In this document: positions 56,401 through 64,000 of the stretch, piece after piece
Layout of the letters: every line of letters starts with the position of its first letter
How positions within the stretch are numbered: the first letter of the stretch is position 1
Assembly (NCBI GenBank): GCA_964059195.1
Contig: CAXKWD010000005.1
Location: 153,293,265 to 153,357,264, forward strand
DNA from: Ectobius pallidus
Taxonomy: Eukaryota; Arthropoda; Insecta; Blattodea; Ectobiidae
Reading direction: 5' to 3'
DNA length: 64,000 bases
Notes under the pieces: model-generated
What the model saw: only the letters and a program-made list of their open reading frames with translations
Told to the model about the DNA's origin: nothing
Databases searched by the model: none
Program-made: the position numbers and the translations under genes

Positions 56401-59400
56401 TAAGATTGCCTCATATTTCCTGGCTTACACTTCCTCTCTTGATACTGTCCATCCTAGACGACAATGGGTTGAACGAAACGCTGGTGGTATTAATTTCAAC
56501 CCGACAAAAATTATTGTCTCTCCGCAAAATGTAGATTCCTCAACTGACAAACAAAAAAGAAAAAAAAGTAGCCTAAAATAGATATTTTAGGTTTTATATC
56601 CCGTTTAGGTATATTTAGGTTTTTATACCCCATTTAGGTATTTTTAGGTGCCACAGAATTAATGTGGGTGAATCCTATGGACATGATTTGAAAAAGTGCA
56701 TGAGCGCTTTTTGTTTTGGAAGTAAGGAAAAAAATAGGTAAAAACCTAAGAATCCGGTCCCTAGTTATTTATGATACAAGGGCTAAAAGAAGGATTTTAT
56801 TTTGGGAGTAGTAATTTGTAATTTATTCAAACAATTTGACAGTTCACGTATTTGGATGTTACAGTCTCTTACACACTCCACAATTTACTTTCATAAAACG
56901 GTGTATCCAACCAAAGACGGCTCTTTTCGTCCAGGTACAAATCACAAACATAATTTTCTTTTAACTTCTGCTGTCTTAAAACTGCTGATACAGTAAATAT
57001 TTTTTTCTATTTCTTGCTATTATCTTATATTTTACGTTTACTTCTGAAAAATATACTTTCAGAAACTAACAGATACACTCAGGAAGGCATACCAGCAGTA
57101 GGCCTACATCGTTTTCATATGAGCCAACAAAAGTGCTTCGATGGATTGAAATGTTAAAACTGAGAAACATAAATTGTATGATTTATGTATAGCGTAGAGC
57201 TTTATCACTGGTACTCACTACTAAATTGCGGTATTTTGTTACCTGTTGGAGTGCTTTCAACCGCATGGAGCGGCCATCTTCAGCAACATGTGCTGCTGTG
57301 CTGCGGTGCTGCGGTGTTGCTGAAGATGGCCGCTCCATGCGGTTGAAAGCGCTCCAACAGGTAACAAAATACCGCAATTTAGTAGTGAGTACCAGTGATA
57401 AAGCTCTACGCTATACATAAATCATTAAGATTATCGCTACAGAATGGACAAAACTCAAGAACATAAATTGTAGGTAATAATCTATTCAATTTAACAGTTC
57501 AGATAAAACGGTTTTCAGAAAAGAGCTCATAGATCTACAGACAATTCTTCCAGAAAGGTCTTCTAATTTCATGACCTCAATATATTATTCTCTAAAGAAA
57601 ATTGTTTTCCCCCTCAAATATTACAATGATCATCCGTTAAAAATTTCTGTCCACCGAGAATCGAACAATCATTTATAATATTTATATAAATATATTAGCT
57701 TTTTAAAACATAACCAGTCATGAAATAACAAAACCTTATGTTTATACACTATTGAAATGAATCGATGTAATGATAGATTGATTTCTCTGTCAGATTCAAA
57801 TTGATCGCAAATAAACAGCAGCAATATATATATATATTTTTTTTTTTAACGATGGTACAGCTGTGAATATTATCAACAAAGACTATATTTGTTCATTATT
57901 CACTACAACCATGATTATTGCTGTAAATATCGCTAAATGGTACAATAAATATAAATCGATGTCCGAATTCTCTTAAAAAAAAAAATAAATAATAATAATA
58001 ATAAAAAAATCGGACCTCTCGTTATATTGCCTCTGATTACATTAAGAGTACAAGGCTTACCTATTATACTGGCGTTAATAAGAATTGATTTTGTTCCATT
58101 CCACACAATAGTTGAATGGTCGACATACACGTCCCACTGGCGGTCGTCTTTGTGACCAAGCTGCACCTATAGGATTGAAAAAAATCGTTATTAAGTGCCA
58201 GAATGGTACTCTCTGAGATTGTGTGGTGGACGGGAAAATGTTTGTACGCGCGATAACTCAATTACCCTTTATCGGATGTTCATGAAACTTGGTATACGCA
58301 TTTATAACGTCCATGGGAAGAAGCCTATTGATACTGAACCAAATAGGTTGACCGGTACCGGAGTAATGCCCAATTTAGTGCCTATTTTATGGTAATACAT
58401 TAGAAAGAATTTATCAAATGCAAATCAGTTCTCATGACAACGTATTGTTTTACAATGTTCATATACGGCTTTGGAAGTTGCAATACAGTTAGTTTTGACA
58501 AATAACACTACCCACATATGCCTTCACATATGCTTATCAAACTAGACTTTTGTTCTTCCATAAGTCCTGCTTAATGTATCGATCTGAAGCTTAACTCAGA
58601 AATTGATTAAAAAAATAACTTATTTTCTTCATATCATAATTTCAATTTTCACTGATTAAATAAAATCATTGTGGCACTTTGTCTATATCAGTTTACCAGA
58701 CTTTATTAAAATTCGAATTACAAAACTATCTACAGTTAATTCCACCCAGCTGATAATCCCCCCCCCCCAAATCGCACACCGATTACGGAGAAGAATAAGC
58801 TGTAGATCGTTCATAATTCTGAATGTGAATCACGCTTATTTGACCTGTTTCATTTCCAAGTAAAAAAGTATGATATTCATATTATATACTATACTAGTAT
58901 GTGCCCGCGACAAATAATTTATTGAACAGAAAAATCATTGTAACATTATATTTATTAAGACTTACACCGTTTTTACAGAATTGCAAGGATTACATAATTT
59001 TATTCCTTATGATATTGTTTTTCCTTTCAAATATAAATAATTCCTTAAGAGCATAACGATTCGAAGTGAAACGATAAAACGCAACACAGAGTCATGAACC
59101 TTACCCAAATCATGCATAAACAATTAAAACAATTGATAATTAAAAAGCTAAAATCCTGTTTTCGATGTACATTTCACGTTTAAAGTGCTATGCCCCGGGG
59201 GAAAAATGACATCAGTTTCGAATTCCCTGAGTTTCGTCGAAGTCATTCAATAGTCTTTTCTTTTTCCGGTTGCTATGACAATTAATTTCACATTTGAATA
59301 CTGTCTTTTTTGATAGGTGGCGTTGGCTGTGCATTTATGAGATAGGCCTATAACGAACTTTCCAAAGTAGATGTGTACTATAATACTCACATTGGCATTC

Positions 59401-59519
59401 CAAACGCCGGATTGGTTGTGCCTGCTGAAGATAGAGAAATTGAAGTCTGGAATGCCGTATTCTTTAGAGTTCACCACGTGCAGGAGTAAGAAGCAGAATA
59501 TTGTTGATGAGAAAACCAT
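53437..59519 (-). CDS. Secreted C-type lectin A (LPS-binding-lectin-like)
   Basis: Coding exons: 59519-59391, 58166-58061, 55998-55693 and 53603-53437. GT..AG ends and phases all match, giving 235 residues. An N-terminal signal peptide (MVFSSTIFCFLLLHVV) predicts secretion. Residues about 20-78 form an N-terminal region; the C-type lectin domain is about 105-233, with helix KKCEEEGAHLL (Cys131), LLWFFVGVHD, FRWYPREPDG, and Cys204, 206, 220, 222 and 230. EPD (195-197) occupies the usual EPN/QPD sugar-binding position, but the WND motif is absent, so calcium-dependent sugar binding is uncertain. Several N-x-S/T sites are present. It resembles insect immune lectins of the hemolymph LPS-binding type, which recognise microbial surfaces. 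Its tandem paralogue lies upstream at 60665-62758. AATAAA follows the stop immediately (53436-53431). Confidence 0.9.
53780..54309. mobile_element. hAT-type MITE (CAGCGGTTCCCAACC ends)
   Basis: Ends CAGCGGTTCCCAACC and (reverse) CAGTGGTTCCCAACC are flanked by an exact 8-bp TSD GCCTATAC at 53772-53779 and 54310-54317. These ends match the widespread animal hAT type. It lies in lectin A intron 3. Confidence 0.92.
54320..55615 (+). repeat. Interspersed repeat family C, tandem partial copies
   Basis: Three starts of the type GTGCCCGTGGCTTCGCCC occur at about 54328, 54916 and 55333. Each is followed by AT-rich sequence and, in the first two, a CACGATTA..AGCGCC.CCGGG block. A fourth copy lies at 58895-59260. 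The start words form a small GC hairpin (CCCGTGGCTTCGCCCACG). The class is unknown. All copies are inside lectin A introns 1 or 3. Confidence 0.55.
56139..56762 (-). mobile_element. MULE-like MITE family 1, copy 2
   Basis: TIRs begin AGGGACCGGATT(T/C)TTAGG and are flanked by an exact 10-bp TSD AGTTATTTAT (56129-56138 and 56763-56772). It aligns over its full length, reversed, with 16980-17630. It lies in lectin A intron 2. Confidence 0.9.
57178..57425. repeat. Near-perfect hairpin, 111-bp arms
   Basis: 57178-57288 and 57315-57425 are reverse complements at 110 of 111 positions. The one difference would be a G:U pair in plus-strand RNA. The 26-bp loop is built of GCTGCTGTGCTGCGG-like words. 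AACATAAATTGTA flanks it at 57166-57178 and 57461-57473. It lies in lectin A intron 2. Confidence 0.95.
58189..58460 (+). repeat. Interspersed repeat family B, copy 4
   Basis: Reversed relative to the copies at 3745 and 51740: TATTAAGTGCCAGAATGGTA, then CGATAACTCAATTA, GAAACTTGGTATACGCATTT and ACCGGAGTAATGCCCAATTT. It starts only about 22 bp upstream of lectin A exon 2 (58166) in the intron. Confidence 0.65.
58895..59260 (+). repeat. Interspersed repeat family C, copy 4
   Basis: Begins CTAGTATGTGCCCGCG and contains TTTCACGTTTAAAGTGC followed by CCCCGGGGGAAAAATGAC. This matches 54660-54720 and 55080-55130. It lies in lectin A intron 1. Confidence 0.5.
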
Positions 59520-59855
59520 TGCAAGACCACTAACATATAACCCAAAGGCCTTTATTCCTACAGAGAAACAGAGCCATCTGCATTCTTAAGGATAAATATA
59601 ATCCTACTTAATCCTACAGACTTGCTGTCTGTATTATCCAAACAGGAAACACGTCAGAAGTTATATTTGCTAGCCTCTTATTAGAGGATTATTCAAAACT
59701 GTATACAGAGTGTCATAAAATTTACCGATATCATTAGGTGGTTAGAATTGCAAGGGAAAGGATCCTTGAGGGCGTTGTTTACAAATTTGATTCCCTTCTC
59801 TGTGCTGTCTCTAGAGAATTGTCCCACATTTTCAAAAGAAACAAATAGTTACCAT

Positions 59856-59938
59856 GACATGCCCCATCCCTTGAACTTTTGGTCGAAGTGCCCCATCCCT
59901 CGAACTTTTGGTCGAAGTGCCCCATCCCTCGAACTTAA
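59856..59938. repeat. 29-bp tandem repeat x about 2.8
   Basis: Units read GCCCCATCCCTCGAACTTTT followed by GGTCGAAGT. The first unit has CCCTTGAAC. It lies 340-420 bp upstream of the lectin A start codon. Confidence 0.9.
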
Positions 59939-59977
59939 CATAACAGAGAACGTTATGTGAGCATTCCGTCAGAGTTT

Positions 59978-60640
59978 TACTTCCTCTGCCCGTACTATAG
60001 GTAGAGGAAGTATCGTTTTAGACCCCCAAAATCGAAGTTGAGTTTTTAACATAAATGTTTTAAGGTCTCCTGAATCAAAAAATTCTATTTTCAAAACATG
60101 TCTGTGTGAATGTCTGTGAACAGCCTTGCTCCAAAACGGAAATTCGTATGAAAACAAAATGTTGTATGTTTGTCAGATAACTTAACTTCTGAAAATGTGA
60201 CACGAAGATTGACAAGTTTCCATAATTTTTAAGGGGATTTTACATGAAGAAATTTTCGCTTTTGCGATTTTCTCTAAATTTTGCATATGGGCAGTTTATA
60301 ATAAGAGCTAAAACTTTTTTTGGATAATTTTTTCGGAAAAATTCTCTGAAGGGTAGTTATAAGCCACCCACTCTGAATACTTCGTCTTTGCAATATGGTC
60401 TCTTGTTCTATATCAGAATGTGAAGTGAGAAAAATGTATTGGCCATGCTTAAAGTGAAAAAAGTTACGAGAGTACATGAATCAGATTTTATTTGGGTTAC
60501 TTTTCCTTCGGGGATGCGATACTATGTGTTTAGGCATTCTCTTCGTTTTTCCAACCAATGTACATTAAGAGAGTGTCATACATAGTTATATTATACTAAG
60601 AGGCTAACTTTTATTTGAGCACAGGAAGTTATGTGGGTTT
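59978..60640 (-). repeat. Interspersed repeat family A, copy 3
   Basis: Reversed copy containing TGACACGAAGATTGAC, GAAAAATTCTCTGAAGGGTA and CCTTCGGGGATGCGATAC. Outer ends ACTTCCTCTGCCC (59979) and (reverse) ACTTCCTGTGCTC suggest short TIRs. It lies between the two lectin genes. Confidence 0.6.
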
Positions 60641-60664
60641 CACATCAGATTTTTATTGAAAGTA

Positions 60665-62758
60665 TTACAAATCGTGCTTACAGACAAAGGTTAATCTAGA
60701 TGAGCACTTGCAGTTGAATAATCCTACTCGCGATGGAATATCCATGAAGAAACAACCACAGTTATATCCCTTGTTCACAAAAGGAGTTCCAGGATGCCAT
60801 CTGAATCCTGTGCTCTCTATAGTTTCATCTGTAACAAAAATAAGGCTAGTTTACAGGACGAAATTAGGTTTCGTAAGTAAGTTTCGCAACTGTTTTTTAC
60901 TTGAATGCGCAAGCGCTAGATGTACTGGCGACAATGAGTTACGACACTACGCAGTTTCGGCTGATTCTAACTTTTCACGAAACTATAATAGTAATGTTGA
61001 TATTTGACGCTTATTTAGCTAGTTCGCGTTTCGTAAAATGAAATGGGGAAGTGAGGAAATCGTGGTGAAAGTGGTTACGAAACCCAGTGTCATCGTGTAA
61101 ACTAGCCTAATATGAAGCAATGAAACAGATTACAGCAACTCAGGGTAGGCACTACCCACCCTCAAACTTTCTTTTGGTAATGCTTACAATAAAGCCTTTT
61201 TTTCAATTAGGTTCATTAATTCGCCCAATAGCATTCCTAGTTCACTAGAAATGAAAGTTGTAAAGAAAGTCTTGCAAATACCTCTTTACTTTGAAGACAT
61301 ATCGGTTAAGTGACAAGAATTGGAATATCTTTGTGGATTGTTATATCTAGGAGCAATAAGAACTGTTGCATGAATTATGGCAGTTTGTGAATATAGTTTA
61401 TCTGTTGCAATAAGAATTAACAGGCCTCAAAGAATTGCCATGAATCATTCGATAATAGCAAATTGAGTGTATTTAGCATTGGAGAAAAACAGAAAAAACA
61501 GACATGAAAATGCTAAAGGTTTTGAGAAAATTCAACCTTTTGAATGTGAGAATGATTCAGTTGTATACTAGAATTTTTTTATGTAGGCTATTGCTTTCAA
61601 GTAAAATATAGGAGACGTTATGAAGCATTCTGCAATAGCCTACCTAAATGAGTGTCGCAAGACAAACAACTCTTACATTAATTGTTCATAGTATGCCCTA
61701 GTTTGCAGTTAGTGGTTTTTACTTCACATGAGGCTCAAATTCAATATTATTCCATGCTTTAACATTAGTCCATCCTGAGAAACAATTTTCCCACTCTGAT
61801 CTTGAATTCTGGCTACGGATCTGCATTTATTTTACTGTCGAAAATGAAAATCATTCCTCAGCACTTACTGAATATCGTCAAGAACTGTCCCTCTTCATTT
61901 AAGTCGTGTATGCCCACGAAAATCCAACCCATTTTTCCATGTTTCATAATTAATGGGCGAAGAGCCGTCGTTTCGCTTTTCGATTTTGTTACAAGTAGGT
62001 AGGCTCCTTCTTCTTCACAATTCTTAACGGCTTTTTGCCATTTCTTAGGATCTTTACGGTGCACTTTGTAGTATCCATATTCTGGCAACACTTTATACCC
62101 CTTAGAGATTTTCTCTTGTGTGAAAAGTCTTTTAGTGGGTTCAATTATTCCAGAGTCATCTTCACTTACGGGAGCTGAAACAAAGACTGGTATTAGGGAA
62201 GGCGATTTTTCCCGTTTTTAAACTGTAAATACACTATTTTCTTGTAACATTTTGCTCTTGGGACGTTTCCGATTTCATTAATCTTACAACATAATAGGTG
62301 AAGTGAATAAAAATTAAGTAGCTACTATTAGTAACAAAAACTAGTAGTTACTTACAACTACCCGTTTTTACTTAATTTTGATTACTAGTACTTATAACTT
62401 ACACTGGATAACCATAAGTAGTTGCTACCTTCTGTGCAAACTACATGCAGTGGGCCATGATATTTAAAATAGGCCATGGCTTTTAAAGTTGAATAAATTT
62501 TTTTTATGTTTAAAACCTGAATAATACATACGACGGGCCATGCTGATTGAATAATAGCAAACACAAAATAAAATGTGAACTTGTTTTGCTAATAGCCAAC
62601 AGATACTTTAGGAATCAAATTCCTGTGGTACGGATGAGGGAAGTTATAATAATATACTTACAGCCACTGGAGAAATTGAAGTCAGGACTACAGTATTTTT
62701 TAGAAATCACCACATGCAGGAGTAAGAAGCAGAAGATTATCATGAATGAAAAAGGCAT
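60665..62758 (-). CDS. Secreted C-type lectin B, short paralogue
   Basis: Coding exons: 62758-62662, 62174-61869 and 60828-60665, joined in phase with GT..AG ends to give 188 residues. The signal peptide MPFSFMIIFCFLLLHVV is nearly that of lectin A. Exon 2 here is 306 bp, exactly the length of lectin A exon 3, and encodes KNCEEEGAYLLV, KMGWIFVGIHDLNEEGQ and the start of the lectin domain. The last exon gives FRWHPGTPFVN, NCGC, NCKCSSRLTFVCKHDL. The A-gene exon 2 equivalent (35 residues) is not found; exon 1 ends early at a GT after SSG and splices in phase to the next exon through a Ser codon. EPD of A is replaced by PGTP, so classical sugar coordination is unlikely. A MITE (60844-61107) sits in the last intron. 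Confidence 0.87.
60844..61107. mobile_element. Harbinger-like MITE, TAA TSD
   Basis: Ends GGCTAGTTTACAGGACG and (reverse) GGCTAGTTTACACGATG are flanked by TAA on both sides (60841-60843 and 61108-61110). TTTCGTA words recur in both arms. The element begins 15 bp from the splice acceptor of the last lectin B exon. Confidence 0.8.
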
Positions 62759-63050
62759 AGTGGGACTACCCAACATGTAAATACTCAGAAGACTTTTATA
62801 CCTAAAGATTAACAGGATTAGCTTATGTGAATTCCAGATGTAATATCGTGGGCTTACTGCAAAAACGTATTAAGTACACTTCTTTCACTTTTGAATTATG
62901 TACACAGTTCTAATGAGAAAATGAACCTCTATCGTCTAACTCAATTCAATCCCTTCCGTTTTCCCGTCCCCCCTTACTCATGTGTTTTTCTATGCAACTT
63001 TGTTTCGACCATGGCCCCACTGGAATAGAAAAACTGACAGGCCTTTCTCA
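62759..63050. other. 5' flank of lectin B
   Basis: AT-rich. I see no convincing core promoter set, and no kappaB-type GGGNNTTCC site was confidently identified. Confidence 0.3.
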
Positions 63051-63819
63051 CTAGCAGCCATTTCATAATTACGGGTGGGACATTCTAGTAAATTATAAAA
63101 ACTATTTTTGTTTAATACATATCATAAATAATAAACTAGAATTGGTTCTTCACATTCTGTAAAATTTACAATGCCTTATCCTCCACACTACATGCAAAGC
63201 ATTATTTAAAATTTATTTTAAATTTGTTTTTCAAAATCTGTTACGGGTGGGACATAATTTGGACACTGATTTTAATGATGCAGAACAAAAGTTCATTTTC
63301 TGTTCTACTAATACTGTTAGGGTCTTAATGTTGTTATTAATGAATGTATGAGGGATTAAATACAAATTATAAACTGTTTCCAGGTTGTCAGAACATTTAT
63401 TTAACTCGTCAATAATAATTTAACAAAACTATCACTGTTACGGGTGGGACAAAAATTCCCTTGTTTGTTATTTTACACATAGTAATTAACCACACATATT
63501 TTTTGAAGTTAATCTTATACCAAATTGTACCTTAAGATGTATATTTTTTCAAATGAAAATGGACATAGCTGATTACTCTTGACTATTTGGTATTAAAGAG
63601 TGTTAAAATCATGCTAAAAATGGCAAAAAAAAAAGTAACTCAACGCAATAAATAAATAAATCGATAGATTTTACACATGAAACCACTTCAGATACACCTA
63701 AGTCCTTAAAATTCAGAAAATTTGAGGTTTTAAACTCATTTTTGACCACCCAATTACAATAATTTTGTAACTTCTCTCTTTGAGGGAAAAATTCCCATAT
63801 TTTATGAAATGGCTGCTAG
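63051..63819. mobile_element. TIR element with iterated TTACGGGTGGGACA
   Basis: 18-bp perfect TIRs CTAGCAGCCATTTCATAA (63051-63068) and its reverse (63802-63819). TTACGGGTGGGACA occurs three times on the plus strand: exactly at 63069, at 63241 (exact) and at 63438 (exact). There is no transposase and no clear TSD. The layout is similar to 8414-9694. Confidence 0.65.
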
Positions 63820-64000
63820 GTAATTTCACTTCATTACTATATGTAGCTCTTTCCCGTCCCTGGCAGTCCAGCTGCTAATAATAAGGAATAGGACATACAA
63901 CGTTCTTACATTATTGGCATGATTGCTAATACATATCTCTCTTCTTTACATTTAATTAAGTGATAACAGTTGCGTCTTATTATGCGATTTCATGCATCTA
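63820..64000. other. Window end, no feature
   Basis: AT-rich sequence without a recognisable element. Confidence 0.3.

Overview
This is eukaryotic, AT-rich DNA with spliceosomal introns, many degraded LINEs and SINEs and abundant short terminal-inverted-repeat (TIR) elements. An insect is the best fit, most likely a cockroach or other blattodean. That is an inference from the CYP9-type P450, from lectins resembling the insect hemolymph LPS-binding lectin family, and from a recurring LINE whose reading frame carries FENRVLRKIFGPKRDENG. There are no operons. Every protein-coding gene was assembled by hand from exons with GT..AG boundaries and matching phases.

The window holds four intact genes. 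(1) A small plus-strand gene at 10236-11369 has two exons and encodes an 89-residue protein that is almost exactly one THAP zinc finger. (2) A minus-strand cytochrome P450 at 24216-36351 has seven coding exons and 548 residues. It resembles CYP9 of the CYP3 clan, and a possible noncoding upstream exon lies at 41697-41884. (3, 4) Two tandem minus-strand C-type lectin genes follow: lectin A (53437-59519, four exons, 235 residues) and lectin B (60665-62758, three exons, 188 residues). B appears to have lost the exon that encodes the middle of the N-terminal region in A, while staying in frame.

The left 24 kb, the introns and the intergenic spaces are a dense mosaic of mobile elements. Several have exact target-site duplications (TSDs) readable in the sequence: hAT-type elements with 8-bp TSDs (5741, 14438, 15612, 30529, 53780, probably 39654), MULE-like MITEs with 9-10-bp TSDs (16980, 50258, 56139), Harbinger-like MITEs with 3-bp TAA/TTA TSDs (18751, 60844), tRNA-derived SINEs with 15-16-bp TSDs (7071, 7665) and a GC-rich retroinsert with a 15-bp TSD (43167-44056). 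LINE remnants of RTE-like and Jockey/CR1-like type are all broken.

A 3.3-kb satellite of about 32 copies of a roughly 100-bp unit occupies 46.1-49.4 kb, between the P450 and the lectins. The most unusual items are the THAP-only mini-gene, the P450 whose I-helix threonine is replaced by glutamine, the exon loss in lectin B with a MITE sitting 15 bp from a splice acceptor, a nearly perfect 111-bp-arm hairpin at 57178-57425, and two TIR elements (8414-9694 and 63051-63819) filled with iterated internal motifs of unknown role.
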